Below, one piece after another: positions 8,812 through 17,466 of a DNA stretch of 64,000 nucleotides. Position 1 is the first letter of the stretch; every line of letters starts with the position of its first letter. The notes beneath the pieces were generated by a model, which was not told the DNA's origin, searched no databases, and was given only the letters and a program-made list of their open reading frames with translations. Source of the DNA: Yinghuangia elevatio (GTDB lineage: Bacteria; Actinomycetota; Actinomycetes; Streptomycetales; Streptomycetaceae); assembly GCF_040649515.1 (NCBI RefSeq), contig NZ_JBEZFP010000005.1, positions 67,778 to 131,777 of the forward strand, written 5' to 3'. The position numbers and the translations under genes are program-made.

Positions 8812-10293
8812 ATGACAACGAGTAACGACGAGGCGCCGGGCATCGACCCCGAGCGCCTGGCCGTCTGCCTTACCGTCCTGGCCGAACTGGACGGGCTGCC
8901 GACCGAGCACCCGGACGCGGTACGCATCCGCGAGGCCACCGCGCACATCTTCAAGCGCGTCAAGGAGCGCCGCCGCGCGGACCGCAAGGCCCGTGTCCAG
9001 GCCGCCGACCACGCGGTCATCGCGGCCACCGCGACCGGCTCCCCGGACCGCATCGACGACGAGACGCAGGGCATCCCGATCAGCTCGTCGACGGTCGGCG
9101 AACTCGCCGGGATACTCCAGCGGGCGCGCGGCTGCTACATCTGCAAGCAGAAGTACGTCGAGGTCGACGCGTTCTACCACCAGCTCTGTCCGCCGTGCGC
9201 CAAGCTCAACCGCGAGCGCCGCGACGCGCGCGCCGACCTGACCGGCCGCCGCGCGCTGCTGACCGGCGGGCGCGCGAAGATCGGCATGTACATCGCGCTG
9301 CGCCTGCTGCGGGACGGCGCGCACACGACGATCACGACGCGCTTCCCCAACGACGCGATCCGCCGCTTCAAGGCGATGCCGGACAGCGACGAGTGGATCC
9401 ACCGGCTGCGCATCGTCGGCATCGACCTGCGCGATCCGGCGCAGGTGATCGCGCTGGCCGACTCGGTCGCGGCGGCCGGCCCGCTCGACATCCTGGTCAA
9501 CAACGCGGCGCAGACCGTACGCCGGACTCCGCAGGCGTACGCCGCGCTCATCTCCGCCGAGGAGGGCCCGCTCCCGGCCGGCGAGCTGCCCGAGTCGATC
9601 ACCTTCGGCCACATCGCGGGCTCGGGGCACGTGGCCCTGCCGTCCGCGCTCCCGGTCGGCGCGGCGCCGGCGACGTCCGCGGTGGCGCCGACGAACGACC
9701 TGGACCCGCACGCGCTGACGGCGCTCGCGCTCACCAGCGGCTCGGCGACCCCCGCGCGCATCGAGGCGGGCACCGCGATCGACGCGGGCGGCCTGATCCC
9801 GGACCTGGACGCGTCCAACAGCTGGGTGCAGCGCGTCCACGAGGTCGACCCGATCGAGTTGCTCGAAGTGCAGCTCTGCAACGTGACGGCGCCGTTCATC
9901 CTGGTGAGCCGGCTGCGTCCGGCGATGGCCGCGGCCCCGGCGCGCCGCAAGTACGTCGTGAACGTCTCGGCGATGGAAGGCCAGTTCAGCCGCGGCTACA
10001 AGGGTCCGGGGCACCCGCACACCAACATGGCCAAGGCCGCGCTCAACATGCTCACGCGCACCAGCGCGCAGGAGATGCTGGCCGACGGCATCCTGATGAC
10101 CGCCGTCGACACCGGGTGGATCACCGACGAGCGCCCGCACCCCACCAAGATGCGCCTCGCCGACGAGGGCTTCCACGCCCCGCTGGACCTGGTCGACGGT
10201 GCCGCCCGCGTCTACGACCCCATCGTCCGCGGCGAACAGGGCGAGGACCTGTACGCCTGCTTCCTCAAGGACTACGCCCCCTCGCCCTGGTGA
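8812..10293 (+). CDS. SDR oxidoreductase with N-terminal zinc-ribbon-like domain
   Basis: 493 aa. The first ~140 residues are a helical, charged segment plus a Cys4 motif (Cys108, Cys111, Cys126, Cys129). A Rossmann SDR domain follows (LTGGRAKIGMYIALRLL, DILVNNAAQT). The region usually holding YxxxK reads HTNMAKAALNMLTRTSAQE: Lys408 is present but the Tyr position is Thr404. A ~90-residue insert (~245-335) separates NNAAQT from the next conserved block. The ATG lies 49 bp after the decarboxylase stop, so cotranscription with the siderophore operon is possible but the product does not obviously belong to it. Substrate unknown. Confidence 0.8.
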   Translation: MTTSNDEAPGIDPERLAVCLTVLAELDGLPTEHPDAVRIREATAHIFKRVKERRRADRKARVQAADHAVIAATATGSPDRIDDETQGIPISSSTVGELAGILQRARGCYICKQKYVEVDAFYHQLCPPCAKLNRERRDARADLTGRRALLTGGRAKIGMYIALRLLRDGAHTTITTRFPNDAIRRFKAMPDSDEWIHRLRIVGIDLRDPAQVIALADSVAAAGPLDILVNNAAQTVRRTPQAYAALISAEEGPLPAGELPESITFGHIAGSGHVALPSALPVGAAPATSAVAPTNDLDPHALTALALTSGSATPARIEAGTAIDAGGLIPDLDASNSWVQRVHEVDPIELLEVQLCNVTAPFILVSRLRPAMAAAPARRKYVVNVSAMEGQFSRGYKGPGHPHTNMAKAALNMLTRTSAQEMLADGILMTAVDTGWITDERPHPTKMRLADEGFHAPLDLVDGAARVYDPIVRGEQGEDLYACFLKDYAPSPW

Positions 10294-10326
10294 CGCGGGC
10301 TCGGGCCGTCCGCCGCGGCCCGCGGG

Positions 10327-11154
10327 TCACCCGAAGGCGCTGAAGGTGGCCGCCGCGCTGCTGCGGTCGGTCCGCAACTGCCATGCCACGTCTGCGATTT
10401 CGTCGGGATCAAGGGTGGAGTTTCCGACGTCGCCGAAGTCCTGCGGGCCGGACGCGATCATCGCGTGGATGTCGCCGCGTTCGATGAGGCCGCCGATGAC
10501 CAGGCTGCCGGCGTACACACCCTTGTCGGCGAGCGCGGCGTTGAGGGTCAGCGCGTAGTTGTGCAGGGCGGCGGACAGCACCGCGAGGTTGCCGAGTGCG
10601 GGCATGGGTGTCACCGCGCTGAGGCCGGTCGCGAACAGCAGGCATCCTTCGCCGCGTTCCAGCATGCCGGGGAGCACTTTGGCGACCACGTCCACTGCCG
10701 GGTACATCCAGCTCATGGCCGCCCGGACGCTCGCCGAGTCGGCCTCGGTGATCGGCTTCGGGAATCCCTCGGGGTCGGTGGAGGCCGGGCCGTAGTAGAC
10801 GGTGTCGATGGTCCCGAAGCGTTCGGTGACAGCGTCGAGCACGGCGAGGAGTTTGTCGCGGTCGCGTACGTCGGCGGTGTAGGCGGCGGCCTCCGCGCCT
10901 GTCCCGGCCAGCGCGGCGAGATAGGCGGCGTGCCTGGTGGCGGTGCGCGAGACGAGGGCCACCGCGTAGCCCTCGCGGGCGAAGCGGTGTGCGACGGACA
11001 TGCCGAGCCCGGGACCGACCCCGATCACGACGGCGGTCCTGCGCGCCGAGTGCGAGGTGGCGGCGGACGCGGCTTCGGGCGTCGGGGCGGAAGCGGGAGC
11101 GGGAGCAGCGGCGGAAGCGGAAGTGGCGGCGGACGGGGAACCGGAAGCGGACAT
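10327..11154 (-). CDS. SDR-family oxidoreductase, atypical (no YxxxK)
   Basis: 275 aa. An Ala/Pro/Ser-rich N-terminal 35 residues precede a Rossmann fold starting AVVIGVGPGLGMSVAHRFAR. The DTVYYGPAS region takes the place of NNAG, and where YxxxK is expected the sequence is LAVLSAALHNYAL, so both catalytic Tyr and Lys are missing. It is probably not a classical dehydrogenase. Divergent from a TetR gene, with two copies of the same inverted repeat in the 113-bp gap, so it is very likely repressed by that TetR. Confidence 0.82.
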   Translation of the reverse strand: MSASGSPSAATSASAAAPAPASAPTPEAASAATSHSARRTAVVIGVGPGLGMSVAHRFAREGYAVALVSRTATRHAAYLAALAGTGAEAAAYTADVRDRDKLLAVLDAVTERFGTIDTVYYGPASTDPEGFPKPITEADSASVRAAMSWMYPAVDVVAKVLPGMLERGEGCLLFATGLSAVTPMPALGNLAVLSAALHNYALTLNAALADKGVYAGSLVIGGLIERGDIHAMIASGPQDFGDVGNSTLDPDEIADVAWQLRTDRSSAAATFSAFG

Positions 11155-11188
11155 GGGCGGACACCCTCGATTCAGGCGTGCGGAGGCT

Positions 11189-11210
11189 AAGTTGAGGAAG
11201 CCCTCAACTT
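11189..11210. promoter_or_regulatory. TetR operator copy 1
   Basis: AAGTTGAGG, spacer AAGC, then the exact reverse complement CCTCAACTT. The site lies 35 bp upstream of the SDR start codon. Confidence 0.8.
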
Positions 11211-11231
11211 CTTGTCCGCGACGCTAGCAGG

Positions 11232-11253
11232 AACTTGAGGCGTCCCTCAATTT
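11232..11253. promoter_or_regulatory. TetR operator copy 2
   Basis: AACTTGAGG, spacer CGTC, CCTCAATTT: same arm length and 4-bp spacing as copy 1, with 8 of 9 arm positions paired. It ends 14 bp before the TetR ATG, consistent with autoregulation. Confidence 0.75.
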
Positions 11254-11267
11254 CGTAGGATGGGCCC

Positions 11268-11888
11268 ATGCCCGCCAGAACCAGGCCGCTGCGCGCCGAC
11301 GCCGCCCGCAATCGCGACAAATTGCTCGCCGCGGGCACCCAGGTCTTCGCCGAGCGCGGCCTCGACGCCCCCCTGGAGGAAGTCGCCCGCCGCGCCGGCG
11401 TCAGCATCGGCACGCTGTACAACCACTTCCCCACGCGCCAGGCGTTCCTGGTCGCGATCCTGCCCGGGCACCTGGAGCCCCTGGAGCGGATCACCGCGGC
11501 GGCGCTCGCCGACCCCGACCCCTGGACCGGGTTCGTCGCCTACCTCGACGGGCTCTTCGCGCTCCAGGCCGCCGACCGCGCGCTCAACGACGCCGTGGCC
11601 CGGCAGTTCCGCCAGGTCGGCGACGTCCACGAGAGCTGCCCGCGCGGCCTGGAGGACGCCACCCGGATCATCGAGCGCGCCCGGCGCAGCGGCCGGCTGC
11701 GGGCCGACTTCGAGGTCGACGACCTGGTCGTCATGATCTGGGCGATGTCCCAGGTGATCCGCGAGTCGGCCGACACGGCACCGGACGCCTGGCGGCGATG
11801 CCTCTCCTTCTTCCTGCACGGCCTCGACGCCGGGCCGGGCGCCGCGGCCCACAACGACACGGCACCCGGGCGCCCCGCCGCGCCCTGA
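11268..11888 (+). CDS. TetR/AcrR-family transcriptional regulator
   Basis: 206 aa. The N-terminal HTH is canonical: RNRDKLLAAGTQVFAERGLDAPLEEVARRAGVSIGTLYNHFPTRQAFL. A variable helical ligand domain follows (residues ~70-190), then an Ala/Pro-rich tail. GTAGGATG upstream contains a weak Shine-Dalgarno. It is divergent from the SDR at 10327-11154 with paired operators between them, so a local repressor of that SDR and of itself is the natural reading. Ligand unknown. Confidence 0.9.
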   Translation: MPARTRPLRADAARNRDKLLAAGTQVFAERGLDAPLEEVARRAGVSIGTLYNHFPTRQAFLVAILPGHLEPLERITAAALADPDPWTGFVAYLDGLFALQAADRALNDAVARQFRQVGDVHESCPRGLEDATRIIERARRSGRLRADFEVDDLVVMIWAMSQVIRESADTAPDAWRRCLSFFLHGLDAGPGAAAHNDTAPGRPAAP

Positions 11889-12036
11889 CCCGAGGGGCGC
11901 GGCGCGACGGCGCCCCGACGTCGCCGCCACCGCGCCGCTCCGCGGCAACTGCACAGCTCGATGTGTTGAAGCCGTCGCCTTCCGGTTCTAATGTGCGCTC
12001 ATCAATCGTCGTCGCGATTTACGGAGCCGCTCGTCC

Positions 12037-13971
12037 ATGAGTGCCACGAACCCGCATGCCGGCCTGCCGATCACCGACGACGACGCGGCGATCGCGGCCG
12101 CCCTGGAGGACGTCAGCATCCCGACGCTCCTCCTGTCCCTCGTGCACATGACGGGCGACCCGTCGTACATCCGCGGACCGATCCGGCCGCGCATGCTGGT
12201 GCTGAACGAGGTGCAGGGGTTCCTGCCCGAGGAGGAGAAGGCCGAGGCGCGGCGGATGGCGCTGGAGGCGATCAAGGCGTACCGCGACGGCGGTTGCGTC
12301 CTGCCGCCGCCGCCGGGACCGGAGCTGATCCGGGAGATGATGAGCTGGGTGGCGTGCGAGGACGTACCGGAAGAGTACGTCCCGATGCTGCTGGAGGAGA
12401 TGGAGCTCGACGGCGTCGACGCACGCCGCGTCGAGGTGCACGCGGACGCGGACGCGCGCGAGGCGTTCCCCGTCGTGGTGATCGGCTGCGGACAGTCGGG
12501 CCTGCTGGCCGGGATCCGACTCAAGGAGGCCGGGATCCCGTTCACGATCGTCGAGAAGAACCCCGGTGTGGGCGGCACGTGGTGGGAGAACTCGTACCCC
12601 GGCTGCCGGGTGGACGTCGGCAACCACTTCTACTGCTACTCGTTCGAACCCAGCGACCACTGGACCGAGTTCTTCTCACAGCAGCCCGAACTCCAGCGGT
12701 ACTTCCAGGACGTGATGAAGCGTCACGCGATCGAGTCGCACATCCGCTTCGACACCGAGGTCGAGGGCGCGGTCTGGGACGAGCCGTCCGCCACCTGGCG
12801 GGTCACGGTACGCACGCCCGAGGGCGCCACCGAGGTCCTGACCGCCCGCGCGGTCATCTCGGCGGTGGGCCTGCTCAACCGCCCCAGGCTCCCCGAGATC
12901 CCCGGCATCGAGGACTTCGAGGGTCCCGCGTTCCACTCCGCGCAGTGGGACCACTCGGTCGACTACCGCGGCAAACGCGTCGCCATGATCGGCGCGGGTG
13001 CGAGCGGCTTCCAGATCGCCCCGACCATCGCCCCGGACGTCGCGCACCTGACCGTCTTCCAGCGCACCGCGCAGTGGATGTTCCCCAACCCGAACTACCA
13101 CGAGAAGGTCGGCCCCGGGGTCCGCTGGGCCATGCGCCACCTCCCCTTCTACGGCCGCTGGTACCGCTTCCTGATCTTCTGGCCGGGCAGCGACGGCGCC
13201 CTGATGAGCGCCCGCATCGACCCCGAATGGCCGCACCAGGACCGGTCCGTCAGCGAACGCAACGACTTCACCCGGCAGATCTTCACCGACTGGATCACCA
13301 GCCAGGTCGGTGACGACGCGGCCCTGCTGGCGAAGGTGCTCCCCGACTACCCGGCCACCGGCAAGAGGACCCTCCAGGACAACGGCAGTTGGCTGCGCGC
13401 CCTCAAGCGCGACAACGTGGACCTGGTCCGCGAGGGCATCGCCCGCATCGAGAAGGACGCCGTCGTCACCGTCTCCGGCGAGCGCCACGAGGCCGACGTC
13501 ATCGTCTACGCGACCGGCTTCCAGGCCAACCGCTACCTCTACCCCATGCACATCGTCGGCCGCGACGGAGCCGTCCTCGCCGACCAGTGGGGCGACGAAC
13601 CCAACGCCTACCTCGGCATAGCGGTGCCGAACTTCCCGAACTTCTACTGCATGTACGGCCCTGGGACCAACCTCGCCCACGGCGGCAGCCTGATCTTCCA
13701 CTCCGAGTGCCAGATGCGGTACATCGCGGGCTGCATCGACGAGTTGGTCCGCAACGGCCACCGCACACTGGAGCCGCGCGCCGAGGTCACCGAGGCCTAC
13801 CACGCCCGCCACCAGACCGAGATCAAGAAGCTGGTGTGGTCCCACGAGACCATCAAGCACTCCTGGTTCAAGAACCAGAGCGGCGACATCCACACCGTCA
13901 GCCCCTGGCGCCTCGTCGACTACTGGGAATGGACCAAGCGCCCCAACCTGGACGACTTCACCGTCCGCTGA
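12037..13971 (+). CDS. Flavin-dependent Baeyer-Villiger monooxygenase, HAPMO-like
   Basis: 644 aa. FAD-binding motif VVVIGCGQSGLLAG near residue 147, the Baeyer-Villiger fingerprint FEGPAFHSAQWDH near residue 294, and the NADPH-binding VAMIGAGASGFQIAP near residue 315. The ~140-residue N-terminal extension ahead of the first Rossmann motif, together with total length, matches the 4-hydroxyacetophenone monooxygenase subgroup rather than cyclohexanone monooxygenases. It would insert oxygen next to a ketone using NADPH, O2 and FAD. It stands alone; TAATGT ~45 bp upstream may be a -10 element. Actual substrate unknown. Confidence 0.88.
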   Translation: MSATNPHAGLPITDDDAAIAAALEDVSIPTLLLSLVHMTGDPSYIRGPIRPRMLVLNEVQGFLPEEEKAEARRMALEAIKAYRDGGCVLPPPPGPELIREMMSWVACEDVPEEYVPMLLEEMELDGVDARRVEVHADADAREAFPVVVIGCGQSGLLAGIRLKEAGIPFTIVEKNPGVGGTWWENSYPGCRVDVGNHFYCYSFEPSDHWTEFFSQQPELQRYFQDVMKRHAIESHIRFDTEVEGAVWDEPSATWRVTVRTPEGATEVLTARAVISAVGLLNRPRLPEIPGIEDFEGPAFHSAQWDHSVDYRGKRVAMIGAGASGFQIAPTIAPDVAHLTVFQRTAQWMFPNPNYHEKVGPGVRWAMRHLPFYGRWYRFLIFWPGSDGALMSARIDPEWPHQDRSVSERNDFTRQIFTDWITSQVGDDAALLAKVLPDYPATGKRTLQDNGSWLRALKRDNVDLVREGIARIEKDAVVTVSGERHEADVIVYATGFQANRYLYPMHIVGRDGAVLADQWGDEPNAYLGIAVPNFPNFYCMYGPGTNLAHGGSLIFHSECQMRYIAGCIDELVRNGHRTLEPRAEVTEAYHARHQTEIKKLVWSHETIKHSWFKNQSGDIHTVSPWRLVDYWEWTKRPNLDDFTVR

Positions 13972-14011
13972 CGGTCGGCGCCCCCCGCGGACGGTGCGTG
14001 GCGCGCCACGG

Positions 14012-14521
14012 CTACAGCGTGAGTTCCATGCGTTGTTCGATGGCGTCGACTCCCCACTTGTGGGCGGGTTCGGAGTGGGTGAGGCGGAAGCCGGCGGACT
14101 TGTAGAGCTGGTGGGCGGCTTCGAGGCCGGCGACGGTCCACAGGTAGACGCCGGTGGCGCGGCGGGCGCGGGCCTCGTCCATGGCGGCTTCGAAGAGTGC
14201 GCGGCCCAGGCCCCGGCCGCGCGCCCGCGGGTCGAGGACCACCCAGCGCAGTTGGCACCAGCCGGGGGCCTCGTCGCCGCGCGTCAGGCCGGTGGCGCCG
14301 ACGACCTCGCCGTCGAGTTCGGCGACCCACAGGCGGCCGGCGTCGTAGGTGCCGTCGCGGTCCCAGGCGAGCCAGAGGTCGGCAAGGCCCGAGGCGACGT
14401 ACGCCTCCATCGTGGTGTCCATGCCGTACTCGTGCGCGTAGATCACGCCGTGCAGTGCCGCGACCGCGCCCAGGTCGCCGGGCCTGGTGCCGTCACGGAT
14501 GCTCGCCGGGGCGTTGGCCAT
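14012..14521 (-). CDS. GNAT-family N-acetyltransferase
   Basis: 169 aa from the ATG inside the palindrome at 14516-14573. GNAT signatures: LWVAELDGEVVGATGL (beta4), the acetyl-CoA loop RARGRGLGRALFEAAMDEAR, and LYKSAGFRLTHSEPAH near the C-terminus. GGAGGA precedes the start. Longer in-frame readings would cross the palindrome into the divergent TetR gene. Sharing the palindrome with that TetR suggests the acetyltransferase is its target, perhaps for detoxifying a small molecule. Confidence 0.88.
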   Translation of the reverse strand: MANAPASIRDGTRPGDLGAVAALHGVIYAHEYGMDTTMEAYVASGLADLWLAWDRDGTYDAGRLWVAELDGEVVGATGLTRGDEAPGWCQLRWVVLDPRARGRGLGRALFEAAMDEARARRATGVYLWTVAGLEAAHQLYKSAGFRLTHSEPAHKWGVDAIEQRMELTL

Positions 14522-14573
14522 GGGTCTATCCTCCACTGAAACACTCGTTTCAGTGGAGGATAGACCCATGGCC
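14516..14573. promoter_or_regulatory. Perfect 27-bp-arm palindrome containing both divergent start codons
   Basis: Positions 14516-14542 are the exact reverse complement of 14547-14573, with only ACTC between. Each arm carries, from the centre outward, GTTTCAGTG, GGAGGATAGACCC and ATGGCC, i.e. operator half-site, Shine-Dalgarno and first two codons. Both genes therefore start with the same leader and Met-Ala. The central CACTGAAAC-N4-GTTTCAGTG looks like a TetR operator. In RNA each transcript could fold this region only if transcription starts beyond the centre. Confidence 0.9.
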
Positions 14574-15176
14574 TTGGATACGGAACCCTCTCCGCGGCAG
14601 CGGGAACTCCTCGCCGCGACCCGCGCGTACGTGGCGGAGAACAACCTCAGCGACCTGTCGCTGCGCCCGCTCGCCGCCGCCATCGGGTCGAGTCCGCGGG
14701 TGCTGCTCTATCTCTTCGGGTCGAAGGAGGGCCTGATCCGCGACGTGCTCGCCGATGGCCGCAAGGAGCAGTTGGACCTGGTCGAGCGGGCCACCGCCGA
14801 GGCCGACGGCCCGCGCGCGGTCCTCGAACTCCTGTGGCGGTGGGTCACCGATCCGGGCCACCGCACCGTGCTGCGCCTGTTCTTCGAGGGGTACGTCCGC
14901 GGCTGCGGCCCCCAGGCCGCCACCGGCCCGTGGACCGGCTTCGCGGTCGCGTCCCTGGACGACTGGCTGCCCCCGCTGGAACGTCTGCTGGAAGGCCACC
15001 GCATACCGGCGACCCTGGCGCTCGCCGTGATGCGCGGGCTCCTGCTCGACCTGGTGGCCGACGTCCCCGGCGAGGGCGCCGCGGCCGCGGCGCGGGCCAC
15101 CGAGCGGCGGGTGGACCAGGCGTGGCGGGCGTTTCTCGACGAAGCGTTCGGGTCGGAGACGACGCCCGGGGACTGA
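14568..15176 (+). CDS. TetR-family transcriptional regulator
   Basis: 202 aa. HTH region: RQRELLAATRAYVAENNLSDLSLRPLAAAIGSSPRVLLYLFGSKEGLI. The recognition helix is unusual for having SSPRVLLYLFGSKEGL where TetR proteins have GVSxxTLYxHFxSKEEL. The C-terminal helical domain (~70-195) is generic. The start is fixed by the mirror-image GGAGGA leader shared with the divergent acetyltransferase. Probably binds the central inverted repeat of its own palindrome. Confidence 0.87.
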   Translation: MALDTEPSPRQRELLAATRAYVAENNLSDLSLRPLAAAIGSSPRVLLYLFGSKEGLIRDVLADGRKEQLDLVERATAEADGPRAVLELLWRWVTDPGHRTVLRLFFEGYVRGCGPQAATGPWTGFAVASLDDWLPPLERLLEGHRIPATLALAVMRGLLLDLVADVPGEGAAAAARATERRVDQAWRAFLDEAFGSETTPGD

Positions 15177-15232
15177 CGGCTCACGGGCCCGGTACGCTCC
15201 CTCCGACCTCCCGTCCCGATCGGAGCCCGTCC

Positions 15233-16507
15233 GTGCCCCGCCTCCCGCGTCGCGCCGCCACCGCCGACGACGGCGACACCGCCGCCCCGGCGCGCGCCGT
15301 CACGAGCACCTCCGCCGGCGCTCCGGCGAGCATTCCCGCGAGCACAGGCACCGGCAGAAACCCGGCCACAGGCGTACCCGAACCGCGGCCGGACGGGGGT
15401 GACGCGGGTGAGCCCCTGGCGAAGGCCGCGGCTCCCCCGGGCGGCGCGCAGGGGTCCGGTGGCACCGCCGGGCGGCCGTCGTACGCGCACCTGTCCTGGC
15501 TGCGCGTCATCGCCATCGTCGCCGTGGTCGCCATCCACACCACCGGCATGACGATGACCGACGAGGGCCTGCGCGGCAGCGCCGTGTGGTGGACCGCGGC
15601 GATCGTCAACGTCGGATCGACATGGGCCGTCCCGGTGTTCGTGATGATCAGCGGGGCGCTGCTGCTCGGCCCGGCCCGCGAGGGCGAGGACGCGGTCGGG
15701 TTCTATCGCCGCCGCCTCGCACGCATCGCGGTGCCGCTGGTGTTCTGGCACGCCTTCTACATCGGCTTCAAGATGTGGGTGAAGGACTACCGGCCGGCGG
15801 TCGAGAAGGTCGTCGGCGACATGCTGCTCGCCAGGACGTACACCGCCCTGTACTTCTTCTGGCTGATCCTCGGGCTGTACCTGCTCGTCCCGGTGCTGCG
15901 CGTCTTTCTCGCGCACGCGTCGGCGCGCGACCGCTACCTGGTCACCGGGATCGCCCTCGCGTTCGGCCTCGGCGTGCAGATCACCAACGCGTACATCAAC
16001 GTGCGGCAGCTCGGCGCGCCGGCGCTGCGGCTGACCGCGCCGACGTACTTCCTGCCGTACGTCGGCTACTTCATGCTCGGGTACGTCCTGCGCGACGTCG
16101 TGCTGACAGCCCGTCAGCGGGTGGCCGCCGCTCTCGTGCTGCTCCTGGCGCTCGCCGAGTTGGTCTGGCAGCACACCCAAGCGGCCGACCTGCCACTCGA
16201 CTTCGCGGTGGCACTGCCGCCCAACACACTCGGCTCGGTGGCGGCGCTGGCGGCCGCGCTGGTTTTCCTCCTGGCACGCGGCACGCTGGACCGCGGCGGC
16301 CGAGTCGGCCGGGCGGCGAGCGACCGGGTGCTGGGGGTGTTCGGCTGCCATCTGGCGGTGCTGTACGGCATGCAGCGCTGGTTCGGCATGCCCGACGGGG
16401 CGACCACCCTGCCGGGTCTCGGGCTGCTGCTCGGCGCGACCCTCGCCGCGTCCTTCGCCATCAGCCTTGCCGCAGCGCGAATCCCGCTGCTGAACAGGGC
16501 CTTCTGA
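15233..16507 (+). CDS. Acyltransferase family 3 integral membrane protein
   Basis: 424 aa from GTG 15233 (GGAG 7 nt upstream). About 85 residues of Ala/Pro/Gly-rich cytoplasmic sequence precede the membrane part, which opens with the family signature SYAHLSWLRVIAIVAVVAIH (conserved His). About ten hydrophobic helices follow, with the FYRRRLARIAVPLVFWHAFY loop typical of OafA/NodX-like acyltransferases that transfer acyl groups to sugars or lipids at the membrane. No neighbouring polysaccharide genes reveal the acceptor. Confidence 0.82.
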   Translation: MPRLPRRAATADDGDTAAPARAVTSTSAGAPASIPASTGTGRNPATGVPEPRPDGGDAGEPLAKAAAPPGGAQGSGGTAGRPSYAHLSWLRVIAIVAVVAIHTTGMTMTDEGLRGSAVWWTAAIVNVGSTWAVPVFVMISGALLLGPAREGEDAVGFYRRRLARIAVPLVFWHAFYIGFKMWVKDYRPAVEKVVGDMLLARTYTALYFFWLILGLYLLVPVLRVFLAHASARDRYLVTGIALAFGLGVQITNAYINVRQLGAPALRLTAPTYFLPYVGYFMLGYVLRDVVLTARQRVAAALVLLLALAELVWQHTQAADLPLDFAVALPPNTLGSVAALAAALVFLLARGTLDRGGRVGRAASDRVLGVFGCHLAVLYGMQRWFGMPDGATTLPGLGLLLGATLAASFAISLAAARIPLLNRAF

Positions 16508-16587
16508 TCACTCGCTGAACCAAACGACTGACCCACAAATGGGGGTTGGCTCGCGCCCCGCGGAGGCTTGGCAATACGGTTCTGCGC

Positions 16588-17424
16588 ATGTTTCCGACTC
16601 AGGACCCCTACGGCCCCCAGCAGTACGCCCCCACTCCTGGGCAGGGCACCCGCTCACCCTGGATCGTGACGGCCGCAACGGCGGTAGTGGCACTCGCGTT
16701 GGTCGGCGGGGTGACCTCGATGAGCGGCGGGAACGACGGCGGCACCGCACCCGTCGCCGCTCCCGGCGACGCGCCCACCGGGCGGATGCCGAGCGGCCTG
16801 CCCACGGACTTCCCGTCGATGCCCTCGTTCACCGCCCGGCCGACCGGCCCCGCGGCCCCGACCGGCGGCACGCCCACGACCGGTGTTCCGGAGACGACGA
16901 AGTCCGGCGGCTGGGACACCGCGGAGGGCGACACCGACCCGTTCACCACGCAGGAATGGTTCCCCGACGTCGGCGACTTCTCGATCCAGAAGCGGCCGTA
17001 CGTGCAGCTCGCCCAGGACGAACGCAACTGCACCGCCGCCGAGTCCGCCATGCGGTCGCTGTTCTCCGACGACTGCATCGGCATTCTGCGGTCCTTGTGG
17101 ACCACCCCGAACAAGAAGTACGTCGGGCAGTTGTCGGTCATCTCGTTCACCGACAAGGCCTCGGCGAAGTCCATCCAGAACCGGCTGTCGGCGGGTCAGA
17201 GCAACGGCGCGTACGTCTCGTTCATCACGCCTCCCTCGGGGTCCGGCGTGAAGTTCTCCGAGCAGTCCCCCACCTGGGTGGGCACCACGACCTCCGGCCA
17301 CTACATGATCGTGATCGAGGTCGCGCTCAGCAGCGGCGGGGCCATCGACGCGAACGCCAAGTTGATGTACGACGACCTCTACCTGGTCGCGCTCGACCAC
17401 ATCAACGCCCAGATGTGGGAGTAG
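16588..17424 (+). CDS. Single-pass membrane protein with extracellular domain, function unknown
   Basis: 278 aa from ATG 16588. Layout: short Pro/Gln/Tyr-rich cytoplasmic head (FPTQDPYGPQQYAP), one membrane helix (~residues 24-42), a Pro/Thr/Gly-rich extracellular stalk to ~110, then a ~150-residue folded domain with two Cys (NCTAAESAM and DDCIGILRSLW), which could form a disulfide. This is a common actinobacterial layout for envelope proteins; no enzyme motif was seen. A TTG 42 bp upstream is a less likely start. Confidence 0.75.
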   Translation: MFPTQDPYGPQQYAPTPGQGTRSPWIVTAATAVVALALVGGVTSMSGGNDGGTAPVAAPGDAPTGRMPSGLPTDFPSMPSFTARPTGPAAPTGGTPTTGVPETTKSGGWDTAEGDTDPFTTQEWFPDVGDFSIQKRPYVQLAQDERNCTAAESAMRSLFSDDCIGILRSLWTTPNKKYVGQLSVISFTDKASAKSIQNRLSAGQSNGAYVSFITPPSGSGVKFSEQSPTWVGTTTSGHYMIVIEVALSSGGAIDANAKLMYDDLYLVALDHINAQMWE

Positions 17425-17466
17425 GGCCCGGAGTTCCCGGCGCGTTCGGCGGTCCCGGCCGGGTCC

